From the NCBI GenBank assembly GCA_905207235.1, contig CAJLKN010000009.1, positions 17,261-81,260 of the forward strand: DNA of 64,000 bases. The letters are read 5' to 3'. Under the pieces are notes generated by a model. It saw only the letters and a list, made by a program, of their open reading frames with translations, made no database searches and was not told the DNA's origin. The position numbers and the translations under genes were made by a program. Position 1 is the first letter of the stretch; each line of letters opens with the position of its first letter. Of this stretch, positions 42,550 to 50,809 are shown one piece after another. This DNA comes from an uncultured Eubacteriales bacterium. Its GTDB lineage: Bacteria > Bacillota > Clostridia > Christensenellales > Borkfalkiaceae.

Positions 42550-43969
42550 AAAATCAATATGTCTGAGCGCTCTGATGTTTGTGCTCAACGTAGTGCTTCT
42601 TTTCGCGCTGATATTCCTCATGCTCGAAATAAAAGAGGGGCTCAACGTCATTCACTACATCAAGATGAATACAAACAGCATACTGTTCGTTGCGGCTACG
42701 GTAATCATTTTAACAATGCTTACCTACGCTTATTTTTACTTTGAGTGCACCGAAATACTCAACGACCTCTCGCGCATAATCGAATGTTTCATTCTTTTAG
42801 ACATCGCGCTTTTGATATCGTTTGTGCTCGGACAGGCGCTCAACGTAAATGCACGACCTTTTGCCTTTCTCGCGCTCATGGCGGCAACCCTTCTCGGCAG
42901 AAGGGAAGCTGTTTTCCTCAACATAATCTACGCGCTCATACTTTTTGTAATAGATATAAATTTTATCGAAGGCGAAATGTGGCAGAGCTGCGCGTGCCTT
43001 CTCATATCCTTCTGCGCGGGAATGACGGTCGTCTTCGTTACGCCCGCCATAAAATCCAGGATACAGGCCGTTCTGATAGTCTTTCTTCTGCTCGTGCCCG
43101 TAGAGCTCATAATAGGCGTAATGGAAGTGTGGTTCGTTGCCGACAAGGCGGGTAACGCAATACTTCTCGCCTACGGCGCGCTCGGTTGCTTTTTCAGCGT
43201 AATTCTTTATATGGTTACGCTGCCCGTGTTCGAAGTGCTCTTTTCCGAACTGACGGTGTTCAGACTGCGCGAACTGACCAGCGACGACGCAAAACTTATT
43301 AAAAAGCTCAAAACCGAAGCCCCCGGCACATACAACCACTCGGTAGTTGTCGCCCAGCTCGCGGAAGTATGCGCGACTGCCATCGGCGAAAACGGCGAAC
43401 TCGCCCGCGCGGCGGCGTTCTACCACGATATGGGCAAGCTCAAAAATCCCGAAATGTTCACCGAAAACCAGTCGGACTACAACATGCACAACGAGCTTTC
43501 GCCCGAGCTTTCAGCTGATATCATCCGTTCGCACACGCGCGACGGAGCGGCTCTCATACGCAAGAACCGCCTGCCCGAATTTTTCGCCGACTGCGCCGTT
43601 CAGCACCACGGCACCATGCCCATAAAATATTTCTATGCCAAGGCTCTCAAAATGAGCGACGGCGAAATAAACATAGCAAACTATTCTTATCCCGGTCCCA
43701 CCCCGAGGAGCAAGATAGCGGCAATTCTCATGATCGCCGACGCGTCGGAGGCGGCTTCGCGCTCGCTTAAAGACAGGTCGCCGCAGGCGGTGGAAGAGCT
43801 CGTAACCGCGCTCGTCGAAGAGCGCCTCGATCTGGACCAGTTCGACGATTGCGACATAACCATGCGCGAACTTACAATAATCACTCACACCATAGCGGCT
43901 TCGCTTTCGGGCGTTTACCACAAGAGGATTTCCTATCCCAAACTCAAAATTTCCCAGAAAAGGGTATAA
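42530..43969 (+). CDS. HD-domain membrane phosphodiesterase (YqfF/PgpH family), short form
   Basis: A 479-residue protein: a signal-anchor-like helix, then about seven transmembrane helices (about 10-245). A cytoplasmic HD domain follows, with TYNHSVVVAQLAE, YHDMGK (His299-Asp300), VQHHGTMPI and IADASEAASRS. In Listeria and Bacillus this family degrades cyclic di-AMP. The usual proteins of about 700 residues carry a large extracellular 7TMR-HDED domain between the first and second helices. That domain is missing here, so the protein may have lost its outside sensor. The start overlaps phoH by 20 bases without a clear ribosome-binding site. Confidence 0.88.
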   Translation: MKTRLSKKSICLSALMFVLNVVLLFALIFLMLEIKEGLNVIHYIKMNTNSILFVAATVIILTMLTYAYFYFECTEILNDLSRIIECFILLDIALLISFVLGQALNVNARPFAFLALMAATLLGRREAVFLNIIYALILFVIDINFIEGEMWQSCACLLISFCAGMTVVFVTPAIKSRIQAVLIVFLLLVPVELIIGVMEVWFVADKAGNAILLAYGALGCFFSVILYMVTLPVFEVLFSELTVFRLRELTSDDAKLIKKLKTEAPGTYNHSVVVAQLAEVCATAIGENGELARAAAFYHDMGKLKNPEMFTENQSDYNMHNELSPELSADIIRSHTRDGAALIRKNRLPEFFADCAVQHHGTMPIKYFYAKALKMSDGEINIANYSYPGPTPRSKIAAILMIADASEAASRSLKDRSPQAVEELVTALVEERLDLDQFDDCDITMRELTIITHTIAASLSGVYHKRISYPKLKISQKRV

Positions 43970-43970
43970 T

Positions 43971-44435
43971 ATGAAAGGTTTTAAAATTAACTGCGAAGAG
44001 CGCAATTTTTGCGCGCTCGCCGAGGCTTTTGAAAGCGAAGTTGACAGCGATTGCACCCTCTGTGCGGAAATAGTTTTTGTCGGCGAAGAGGAAATAAAGC
44101 AACTCAACGCGCGCACGCGCTCGATAGACGCCGTAACCGACGTTCTTTCCTTTCCCATGCTCAACTGCACGCCGGGTGAGAGTATTTCGGCTGCGGACTA
44201 TCCCTACGATAAGGACGAGGACGGCAACCTTTTCATAGGTTCGGTCGTCATATGCACAAAGCGCGCCGAAGAGCAGGCGGCGGAATACGGACATTCTTTG
44301 GAGCGCGAGATAAACTATCTCGCCGCGCACGGCATATGCCATCTTTTGGGCTACGACCACATGGAAGAAAATGACAAGACGGCAATGCGCGCCGCGGAAG
44401 AGCGCGTGCTTGCAAAACTCAATCTTGCGAGGTAA
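43971..44435 (+). CDS. ybeY: Endoribonuclease YbeY
   Basis: A 154-residue metalloprotein of the UPF0054 family involved in 16S rRNA 3' end maturation and rRNA quality control. The zinc site is HGICHLLGYDH near residue 123, and TRSIDAVTDVLSFPM is the second signature. An insertion of about 15 residues (YPYDKDEDGNL) precedes the core strand. AAGGG lies before the ATG, and the start follows the yqfF stop by one base. Confidence 0.93.
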   Translation: MKGFKINCEERNFCALAEAFESEVDSDCTLCAEIVFVGEEEIKQLNARTRSIDAVTDVLSFPMLNCTPGESISAADYPYDKDEDGNLFIGSVVICTKRAEEQAAEYGHSLEREINYLAAHGICHLLGYDHMEENDKTAMRAAEERVLAKLNLAR

Positions 44436-44441
44436 CATGCA

Positions 44442-45332
44442 ATGAGAAGCGGATATGTCGGAGTTATCGGCAGGGCAAACGCGGGCAAATCCACGCTCGT
44501 CAACGTGCTCGTCGGCGAAAAAGTAGCCATAGTTTCGCCCAAGCCCCAGACGACGAGGGACGCCATTATGGGCATACTCACAAAGCCCGATTATCAGATA
44601 GTTTTCGTCGATACGCCCGGCATCTACAAGGCGGGCAACGCGCTTTCGGACGTCATGATGAAGACGACGAGATCGACTGCAAAGGACGTCGATCTGATAC
44701 TTTTCGTCATGGACGGACACGAGGGGATTGACGAAGAGGATATCGCCCTCGCAAAGAGGTACGCCTCAGGTCAGACGCCCGTCATAATTGCATATACCAA
44801 GATAGACATAATGCCCAAAGAGCGCATACCCGAGGACGTCAAAAAGCTGTACGAAAGCGGCGTCGAGTGCGACGTTTTCCCCGTTTCCGCGCGCAGGGGC
44901 ACCAATATTTCCAAGCTCGAAAAAGCCATAGCCGAGAGGCTTCCCGAGGGCGAAAAGGTTATTGAAGAGGACATAATTTCGGACAAGAGCGAAAAGTTCA
45001 TGATTGCCGAAATCATGCGCGAAAAGATACTTTTAAAGTACGATAAAGAAATTCCCCACGGCGTGGCGATAGTTGTCAACACGTTCGAGCGCAAGGAAAA
45101 CGGCGTTTACGACATTAATCTGGATATAATATGCGAAAAGTCCAACCATAAAGCCATATTGATAGGCAAACAGGGCAGCGCGTTGAAGGAAGTGTGCTCG
45201 TTTGCGAGGAAGGACATGGAAAAATTTTTGTCGGCAAAGGTCTTTCTCACGGCTTACGTAAAGGTCAAGGAGGACTGGCGCGACAGACCCGCCCTTCTGC
45301 GCGACTACGGCTACGGTAAAAAAGAAGACTGA
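44442..45332 (+). CDS. era: GTPase Era
   Basis: A 296-residue ribosome-assembly GTPase that binds the 3' end of 16S rRNA. G1 is GRANAGKST, G3 DTPG, G4 TKID and G5 SARRGT. The C-terminal KH domain contains ILIGKQGSALKEVCSFAR. It follows ybeY by 6 bases. In Bacillus, dgkA and cdd lie between ybeY and era; both are absent here. Confidence 0.96.
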   Translation: MRSGYVGVIGRANAGKSTLVNVLVGEKVAIVSPKPQTTRDAIMGILTKPDYQIVFVDTPGIYKAGNALSDVMMKTTRSTAKDVDLILFVMDGHEGIDEEDIALAKRYASGQTPVIIAYTKIDIMPKERIPEDVKKLYESGVECDVFPVSARRGTNISKLEKAIAERLPEGEKVIEEDIISDKSEKFMIAEIMREKILLKYDKEIPHGVAIVVNTFERKENGVYDINLDIICEKSNHKAILIGKQGSALKEVCSFARKDMEKFLSAKVFLTAYVKVKEDWRDRPALLRDYGYGKKED

Positions 45333-45375
45333 TAAAAAGCGCAAAAATGCACAACCTGTAATCAGGGGGTGCGAT

Positions 45376-45483
45376 ATGAAAAGAGTGGACGGCGACGCTG
45401 CCGAACTTGCGTGGAAGATGTTCGAAAAGACGGGTTCGGTCAGCTATTACATGCTGTACAAGCAGCTTAAAGGAAGAAAATAA
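45376..45483 (+). CDS. yqzL: Small YqzL-like protein
   Basis: 35 residues, ATG 45376 after GGGGGTGCG. The sequence contains LAWKMFEKTGSVSYYMLYKQL, cited here in parts: AW-x-x-F-x-x-TG, then Y-x-L-Y-K-x-L. This is the pattern of the short YqzL protein found between era and recO in Bacillus. Its position is exact and its stop abuts the recO start. The function is unknown. It is short enough to be missed by automatic callers. Confidence 0.75.
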   Translation: MKRVDGDAAELAWKMFEKTGSVSYYMLYKQLKGRK

Positions 45484-46209
45484 GTGGAAGGCATAAAGGT
45501 CAACGCGCTCATGCTCAGGGCGGTTGACTACGGCGACAACGATAAAATACTAACTCTCCTCACCGCGGAGAAGGGCAAAATTTCCGCGGGGATAAAGGGA
45601 GTAAAAAAGGCGGGGGCAAAATTAAAGTTTGCCGCCCAGCCTTTTTGTTTCGCCGAATATATTCTTGCAAAGCGCGGCGAAAGGTACACCGTAACGCAAG
45701 CTTCCGAAAATGAAAGTTTTTACGACCTGCGCACGGATATCAATAAATTTTACGCCGCTTCCGCCGTCTGCGAGGCGGCAAACGCGCTTACATACGAGGG
45801 CGACGACTGCGCGTCCGTCTTTACCGCTTCGGTGCGCGCTCTGTCCGAAATATGTTCGGGCGACGAAAGCGACGCCCTAATAAAATTTTTTCTCTCCGCG
45901 CTCGCCTCTTCGGGCTACGGCATTTCTGCTGAAAACTGTTCGGAGTGCGGGGCGTCCCTTGTCGGAGAGAGCAAATTGCGCTTCGACATGAAGACGGGCA
46001 CTTTCACCTGCTACGACTGCGGCGACGGCGCGGGGACGAGCGGGGTTACTTACAATGTGCTCAGAATGTGTTCGGGCAAAAAATATCTGCCGGAATTTAT
46101 CACGCCCGACGGAAAAAAGCGCGCCCTGCGCTTAATCCGCGAATACCTTTCGTTCAAGACGGACGCAAAGTGTGCAAGCCTTTCGGAATATTTAAGGCTT
46201 TGCCTTTAA
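45484..46209 (+). CDS. recO: DNA repair protein RecO
   Basis: A 241-residue recombination mediator that loads RecA in the RecFOR pathway. The GTG start is immediately after the yqzL stop, with AAAGGAAG upstream. The N-terminal OB fold (KVNALMLRAVDYGDNDKILTLLT) and helical middle are followed by a zinc-binding pair CSEC and CYDC (about 158 and 177). It is the last gene of the yqfC-recO cluster. Confidence 0.93.
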   Translation: MEGIKVNALMLRAVDYGDNDKILTLLTAEKGKISAGIKGVKKAGAKLKFAAQPFCFAEYILAKRGERYTVTQASENESFYDLRTDINKFYAASAVCEAANALTYEGDDCASVFTASVRALSEICSGDESDALIKFFLSALASSGYGISAENCSECGASLVGESKLRFDMKTGTFTCYDCGDGAGTSGVTYNVLRMCSGKKYLPEFITPDGKKRALRLIREYLSFKTDAKCASLSEYLRLCL

Positions 46210-46252
46210 AATATTTTTTAATTACGAACCAATTAAGTCTGCGCCTTTTGCG

Positions 46253-46293
46253 ACTTAAAAAAATTGCGCCCCGAAGCATACGCTTCGGGGCGC
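46253..46293 (-). terminator. Terminator of the B12 uptake operon
   Basis: A perfect 12-bp stem (46266-46277 with 46282-46293) with a 4-base loop. On the minus strand it runs into AATTTTTTT. It lies between the convergent recO and ECF genes and may also slow plus-strand transcription. Confidence 0.85.
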
Positions 46294-46314
46294 GTTCCGT
46301 AACCGATGGGAAGG

Positions 46315-47067
46315 TTACGAAACTTTCCTTAATACAGCAGTGAGCGGCATAAACAGCGTGCTCACCGTCACCAGAGTGCATACCGTCTGCGGCAGCATCG
46401 CGGTGAAAGAAACAAAAAAGTAAGTCAGCGCGCCTTCATAGGTCATGCCTATTACGAGCGGCGTTATAACGTCGTCAAGCAGAGTAAAAAATATCGTGCA
46501 TATGACGGCTACCGAGGTGATAAAGAGCAGCTTTAAAATTTTTTCGCCGCCTGTTTTCATCTTTTTTTCATACAGCCAAACGGCGTCAAACGTTATAGTT
46601 GCCAAACAGCATAATCCGCCCGTCAGCCACAGCAGAACGGTCAGAGCTGTCTTGTATATGCGCGATACTTTGATTAAGTCCGCCCCTGCCGCGATAAATG
46701 CCGCTGCGGCGACGCCCAACAGAGCTATGTTTGTGCATATCTTTAAAGCAAGGGGAAGCCTTTCGCTTCTGAGTTTTCCGCACAGCCCTGAAACAATGCC
46801 GAATAGCGGGAAATATATGCAGTAAAGCAGGACGACGGAGAGGTAAAAGCCGAAAATCAGACATCGCAGCAGACTGAACGTGAGCCCCGTGAAAAAGCCG
46901 AACCTCGCGCCGAAGACATAAGATGTGCTCAACAATAATACTGTTACGCATTCAACTCCCGGCACGGCGGAAAGAGCTAACTGAACGCATATTAACAGTG
47001 CGCTCGTTACGGCAATGTATGCAATCTCCTTTGCGGGAGATAATTTCGGCGCTTCTCGTCTGAACAT
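46315..47067 (-). CDS. ECF transporter S component, probably for cobalamin
   Basis: A 250-residue membrane protein with about six to seven helices (for example EIAYIAVTSALLICVQLALS and VLLLSTSYVFGARFGFFTGL). The pattern is that of energy-coupling-factor substrate-binding components. It follows a lipoprotein gene by 3 bases with no separate ribosome-binding site. A cobalamin riboswitch controls both genes, which makes vitamin B12 or a precursor the likely substrate. The shared EcfA/EcfT module is not in the window. Confidence 0.82.
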   Translation of the reverse strand: MFRREAPKLSPAKEIAYIAVTSALLICVQLALSAVPGVECVTVLLLSTSYVFGARFGFFTGLTFSLLRCLIFGFYLSVVLLYCIYFPLFGIVSGLCGKLRSERLPLALKICTNIALLGVAAAAFIAAGADLIKVSRIYKTALTVLLWLTGGLCCLATITFDAVWLYEKKMKTGGEKILKLLFITSVAVICTIFFTLLDDVITPLVIGMTYEGALTYFFVSFTAMLPQTVCTLVTVSTLFMPLTAVLRKVS

Positions 47068-47070
47068 TTA

Positions 47071-47553
47071 TCAGTACGACCAGTAACTGTAAACGAGGGC
47101 ATATGTGTATCCCTCGACGGCGGGCAGACCGCTCACGCCATAGCTTGCGCTGTTGAGAGTTTTATTATCGTATGTCCATGTGCCGTAGGAAGGGTCGGAG
47201 TAAACAACGCCGTCGAGCTCTGTAAGGTCTGTATAAATCATCCAGCTGTACCCGCTCGTTGCGCTTTCGCTTTTTTCGCTCACGCCTTCGACAGAGGTGA
47301 TATATTTTCCGTAACTGCCGTCAGAAACTTCAAATGTTATCTGTCCGTCAGCTTGCAGAGCACACATATAATCGTAAAGACTGGTTGTCTCTGTCAGAGT
47401 TACGACGTCGTCGGTTACAATAATAACGTAATTGTTGCTGCCGTAATCGTTTTGCACCTTAATAACTTTCGACGCGCAACCGCCTAACAGAGCAGCTGCG
47501 GCGATTGCCGCTGTCACGGCAATCGCCGCAACGGTTCTTTTAAATAATTTCAT
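47071..47553 (-). CDS. DUF4430 (transcobalamin-like) lipoprotein
   Basis: 160 residues from ATG 47553, with AGGAGT 6 bases upstream. The signal peptide ends in lipobox LGGC (about residues 21-24), so it is anchored outside the membrane. The mature part resembles the transcobalamin-like DUF4430 domain: SLYDYMCALQADGQITFEV, then YITSVEGV, then GYSWMIYTDLTELDG. It probably captures B12 and hands it to the adjacent ECF component. A longer frame upstream of 47553 runs into the riboswitch terminator and is not coding. Confidence 0.82.
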   Translation of the reverse strand: MKLFKRTVAAIAVTAAIAAAALLGGCASKVIKVQNDYGSNNYVIIVTDDVVTLTETTSLYDYMCALQADGQITFEVSDGSYGKYITSVEGVSEKSESATSGYSWMIYTDLTELDGVVYSDPSYGTWTYDNKTLNSASYGVSGLPAVEGYTYALVYSYWSY

Positions 47554-47571
47554 GATATTACTCCTAATAAT

Positions 47572-47603
47572 AAAAAAATTGCCTTTCATAAAGAGGAAAG
47601 GCA
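47572..47603 (-). terminator. Attenuator of the cobalamin riboswitch
   Basis: On the minus strand, an 8-bp stem (47603-47596 with 47589-47582) is followed by AATTTTTTTA and, 7 bases later, by the ribosome-binding site of the lipoprotein gene. It is an intrinsic terminator placed between aptamer and gene, as expected for transcriptional control. Confidence 0.8.
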
Positions 47604-47866
47604 ACGAAAAACACACCGCGGCTCTGCCGTGGCGGAAAATCGCTCGTCTGCATCCCCTCAGATTGCGAATAGCCTACAAAAAATGTCGTCCTGTCCTGTC
47701 GGTAGGTCTTCCGACTTAAAATTAATGCGCGCGCTTTACATTCTTTGTCCTTCCCGCAAAAGCAGTGAACAAAGACGCGCCTCGCAACGGCAGCGGGGGC
47801 TGTGGAGCTATCAGCTCTCTTCCCTTTTAAAACCTTTTTCAAGGTTGCCGACAGAACATAGTTTTT
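47604..47866 (-). promoter_or_regulatory. Cobalamin riboswitch
   Basis: Read on the minus strand: AAAAGGGAAGAGAGC, then CCACAGCCCCCGC, then CACTGCTTTTGCGGGAAGG, then the B12 box as AAGTCGGAAGACCTACCGAC (about 47717-47698). The order and spacing fit the cobalamin aptamer, although the B12 box differs from the consensus AGYCAGGAGACCTGCC at a few bases. It should switch the lipoprotein-ECF operon off when adenosylcobalamin is plentiful. Confidence 0.88.
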
Positions 47867-47871
47867 TAATT

Positions 47872-47900
47872 ATTTTAAAGCCGCGGGCGACTTTTGTCAA
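47872..47900 (-). promoter_or_regulatory. SigA promoter of the riboswitch operon
   Basis: On the minus strand TTGACA (47900-47895) and TAAAAT (47877-47872) are 17 bases apart. Transcription should start at about 47865, right at the aptamer. Confidence 0.8.
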
Positions 47901-47958
47901 CTATGTATTATCTATGGTCTGTTATAGGCATAAATTATATCAGCTCGGGCAATTTCGT

Positions 47959-47987
47959 TTGACACCGCCGCGGAGCGATATTATAAT
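47959..47987 (+). promoter_or_regulatory. Perfect consensus promoter abutting bioY
   Basis: TTGACA at 47959-47964 and TATAAT at 47982-47987 with a 17-base spacer. The expected start point, about 7 bases after the -10, is 47994, which is the A of the bioY ATG. The transcript would have almost no leader. It is divergent from the B12 operon promoter. Confidence 0.8.
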
Positions 47988-47993
47988 TTGAGT

Positions 47994-48581
47994 ATGAAAA
48001 ATCTGTATTCGGGCGGAGCGCGCAGGCGCGCTCTGTCTGCCGCCGACATAGCAAAGTGTGCGCTGTTCACGTCGCTTATGATTGTCGGCGCATTCGTCAA
48101 AATACCGTTTCCCTTCGTTCCGCTCACCTTTCAGACGGCTTTTGCCGTGCTCGCGGGACTTCTGCTCGGACCAAAGAAGGGCGCAATTTCCGTCGGGTGC
48201 TACATGCTGCTCGGGCTTATCGGCATTCCCGTCTTCACTTCGGGCGGAGGGATAGGTTACGTAATGTTGCCTTCATTCGGCTATATAATAGGTTTTGTCG
48301 CGGCGGCAGCAGTGGCGGGATTTTCAATAAAATTTTGCAAAAGACCTGCCATATATATGCTCATCGCGCTTGCTGCGGTGGCGGTAAATTACATAGTGGG
48401 CATAGCTTATTTCATAGCCGTCTGGCAGATAAGCGGGTATGAAAACCTCGCCTCTGCGCTTATAACTTACAACGTATTATACATTCCCAAGGACGTGGTC
48501 CTCGCCGCAATCGCCGCAATAGTTGCGATAAAGCTCAACCGCATGCAGATAAATTGCCGTCATAACGCAGAAAAAGAATAA
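47994..48581 (+). CDS. bioY: Biotin ECF transporter S component BioY
   Basis: A 195-residue membrane protein with about six helices. BioY features include FVKIPFPFVPLTFQTAFAVLAGLLLGPKKG, read here in parts (V-K-I-P-x-P; P-L-T-F-Q-T; L-L-G-P-K-K-G). GLIGIPVF and GGGIGYVMLPSFGYIIGF follow. It binds biotin for an ECF transporter. ATG 47994 has no ribosome-binding site, and a consensus promoter ends 6 bases before it, so the mRNA may be leaderless. An in-frame TTG at 47988 is unlikely, as it would lie upstream of the transcription start. No BirA-type operator is obvious. Confidence 0.92.
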   Translation: MKNLYSGGARRRALSAADIAKCALFTSLMIVGAFVKIPFPFVPLTFQTAFAVLAGLLLGPKKGAISVGCYMLLGLIGIPVFTSGGGIGYVMLPSFGYIIGFVAAAAVAGFSIKFCKRPAIYMLIALAAVAVNYIVGIAYFIAVWQISGYENLASALITYNVLYIPKDVVLAAIAAIVAIKLNRMQINCRHNAEKE

Positions 48582-48585
48582 TTTT

Positions 48586-48613
48586 AAAAAACGCCGCATT
48601 GCGGCGTTTTTTT
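48586..48613 (+). terminator. Terminator of bioY
   Basis: A 12-bp stem made of a six-pair GC core and flanking A-T pairs (48586-48597 with 48601-48612), running into seven T residues. Confidence 0.85.
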
Positions 48614-48623
48614 ATATAATTAA

Positions 48624-48652
48624 TTGCAAAAGCGGTCATTGTGTGTTAAAAT
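48624..48652 (+). promoter_or_regulatory. SigA promoter of the alr operon
   Basis: TTGCAA at 48624-48629 and TAAAAT at 48647-48652 with a 17-base spacer. The leader to the alr ATG would be about 40 bases. Confidence 0.7.
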
Positions 48653-48698
48653 AAAAGCTGTATAACCTTTTCGGCGGGCTTCGGCATATTATGGCAGT

Positions 48699-49688
48699 AT
48701 GCAGAAAACACTGTCGGTAATAAATCTTCTTGCAATAAGGCACAACGCCTTGCACATGAAAAGCCTAATCGGCGGCAGAAAATTTTACGCCGTGGTCAAG
48801 GCCGATGCATACGGGCACGGCGCGATTGCCGTTGCGAGGGAGCTTAATGACATTTGCGACGGGTTTTGCGTCGCTATCGTCGATGAAGGGGTGGAACTGC
48901 GCGCTGCGGGCATATCTTCGCCCGTTCTCGTTCTCACGCCCCCGTTAGATAGGCATGACGTCGAGAGAATGGCGGCTTACGACTTGACTGCAACCGTCGC
49001 AGACGAGCGCAGCGCCCTGCTTTGCAAAGGGCTCAATTGTCATATCAAGATAAATACGGGCATGAACCGCTACGGCTGCGTGCCCGAGGAGTTGCCCCGC
49101 ATTCTGAAAGAGCTGGACTGCGACAGAGTGCAGGGCGTATATACGCATATGTACGCGCCCGCTGACGAAGAACGTTCTTCTGAGCAGAGGGAGCTGTTTG
49201 AAAAGTGCGTAAGCCTGGTTAAAAAATTTTCTCCCGACGCCGTTGCTCATATGGCGGCTACTGCGGGAGTGTTTAAGGGCGAAAAATACCTCTTCGACGG
49301 CGTTCGCTGCGGCATATCCCTGTACGGATATTGCCCTGCGGGCTTTTCGGATACAAATCTTCGCCCCGCGCTCAAAGTTTACGCCCCGCGCGTTCAGACA
49401 TTTTCTCCGCCCGTCGGCGGAGGAGCGGGCTACGCCGCGGCTAAGAAAAAATATGCCTCGCTGTCTTCTTACAGGGCGGGCTACGGCGACGGCTTCTGGC
49501 GCACCGTTCCGCTGGGCGAGGGGAATTTGTGCATGGACGCTTTTGTAAGCTGTTCAAACGAGGATAAAATTCTTGCGTTCGGCGATGCGGACGATTATGC
49601 GGCGAGGGCGGGCACTATAAGCTACGAGGCGCTGTGCGCCGTTACGAAAAGGAGCGTCAGGGTGTATGAAAGACGACCTCAGACATAA
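48699..49688 (+). CDS. alr: Alanine racemase
   Basis: A 329-residue PLP enzyme that interconverts L- and D-alanine for peptidoglycan. The PLP lysine is Lys34 in VVKADAYGHG; the second catalytic residue is the Tyr in RAGYGDG near 262. INTGMNRYG and NLCMDAF are also conserved. It is about 40 residues shorter than usual alanine racemases, mainly in the C-terminal beta domain. No clear ribosome-binding site precedes the ATG. It is first in a run of overlapping genes. Confidence 0.9.
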   Translation: MQKTLSVINLLAIRHNALHMKSLIGGRKFYAVVKADAYGHGAIAVARELNDICDGFCVAIVDEGVELRAAGISSPVLVLTPPLDRHDVERMAAYDLTATVADERSALLCKGLNCHIKINTGMNRYGCVPEELPRILKELDCDRVQGVYTHMYAPADEERSSEQRELFEKCVSLVKKFSPDAVAHMAATAGVFKGEKYLFDGVRCGISLYGYCPAGFSDTNLRPALKVYAPRVQTFSPPVGGGAGYAAAKKKYASLSSYRAGYGDGFWRTVPLGEGNLCMDAFVSCSNEDKILAFGDADDYAARAGTISYEALCAVTKRSVRVYERRPQT

Positions 49689-50220
49689 ATATAAAATCAA
49701 GCGCAAATATTTTCAGCATTCGCGCCGCACCGTCGCCGACGGTGCGGTTGCGGACAACTTTATAAATTTTTTCGGACAGGCTGAAAGTTTTTTTGTCTAT
49801 TACAGTTTCGGCTCGGAAACGGACACGCATCTTTTAATAAAAAGGCTGCTCGAAGCGGGGAAAGAGGTATATCTTCCGCGCGTCGAGGGCAGAGATATGG
49901 TTGCCGTGCGCTATTTTGAGGGGGATGAGCTTAAAAAAAGTTCCCTCGGCGTGAGCGAACCCGTCGGCGAGGCTTACGGCGGAAAGATAGACGTCGCAGT
50001 CGTGCCGCTTCTGGCGGTCAATGCGGACGGTTACCGTCTGGGCTACGGCGGAGGCTTTTACGACAGATTTTTAAAAAATTGTCCGTGTATAAGGGCGGGC
50101 ATAGGCTACGATTTTCAGCTCACGGACGAGCTTAAAGCGGACGAATGGGACGAGCCGCTCGATATATTCATAAGCGAAAGGGGGATTTACCGTTTTGGAA
50201 AAAGTACTTTCAGCCGCTGA
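49666..50220 (+). CDS. 5-formyltetrahydrofolate cyclo-ligase
   Basis: A 184-residue ATP-dependent enzyme that converts 5-formyl-THF to 5,10-methenyl-THF. Signatures are VYYSFGSETDTHLLI, KEVYLPRVEG and RLGYGGGFYDRFL, followed by a conserved GIGYDFQL. It overlaps alr by 23 bases and the next gene by 26 bases. The ribosome-binding site is CAGGG. Confidence 0.92.
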   Translation: MKDDLRHKYKIKRKYFQHSRRTVADGAVADNFINFFGQAESFFVYYSFGSETDTHLLIKRLLEAGKEVYLPRVEGRDMVAVRYFEGDELKKSSLGVSEPVGEAYGGKIDVAVVPLLAVNADGYRLGYGGGFYDRFLKNCPCIRAGIGYDFQLTDELKADEWDEPLDIFISERGIYRFGKSTFSR

Positions 50221-50809
50221 AAAGCGACAGAAAATCCTGTGGGAAATACGCGACCTTCTTATAGGCGCGGCGTTTCCCTTCGTCATAATGTGCATATTCA
50301 GCAGCACGATAATAATGTTCGGCGACAGCGACGACATCGCAATACAGATACTCGCCATTCTCGGCGGCAACATTATGCTCATTGCGGCGTTTATTATCTT
50401 CGGAAGACAGAACGGCGCCGTCTCTTACCGCAAATATTACCTCAACGAAACCAAGCGCAGGCTCAATTCTTCGGACAAGCGCGCAATATATAAAACGGGC
50501 GAATACGCCCTTTGGAAGGGCATTGTCATCCCCCTCATAACCTGCATACCCTTTATAATCGTGCAGATAATCAATATAGCCGTGCCCAATACGTTTTGCC
50601 TGTTCGTGCTTAAATACGTCTGCGGCTGGGCGTACTATCCGCTCAGCAAAGCGGGAGTGCACGAGGCGGTTAATTTCGTGTTCATAATCATTCCCGTGGC
50701 TTCGCACCTCGGCGGATATGTGCTGGGCATGCTCAAAGAGCAGAAACTTCAGGCGCAGCTCGCCGAAGAAAACGAAAAGGCAAAAAAGCGCAAGAAGTCA
50801 AAAAAATGA
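50195..50809 (+). CDS. Four-helix membrane protein of unknown function
   Basis: 204 residues from TTG 50195, with AAGGGGG about 11 bases upstream. Four hydrophobic helices are visible (about 22-42, 47-67, 108-135, 150-178), with a charged loop between the second and third. The tail is very basic (KAKKRKKSKK). It is tightly embedded between the folate gene and rsmD. I do not recognise the family. Confidence 0.7.
   Translation: MEKVLSAAEKRQKILWEIRDLLIGAAFPFVIMCIFSSTIIMFGDSDDIAIQILAILGGNIMLIAAFIIFGRQNGAVSYRKYYLNETKRRLNSSDKRAIYKTGEYALWKGIVIPLITCIPFIIVQIINIAVPNTFCLFVLKYVCGWAYYPLSKAGVHEAVNFVFIIIPVASHLGGYVLGMLKEQKLQAQLAEENEKAKKRKKSKK

Noticed and set aside
47554..47616. N-terminal extension of the DUF4430 lipoprotein
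   Set aside because: The extension would run through the riboswitch attenuator and lacks a ribosome-binding site. ATG 47553 has AGGAGT and a proper signal peptide.
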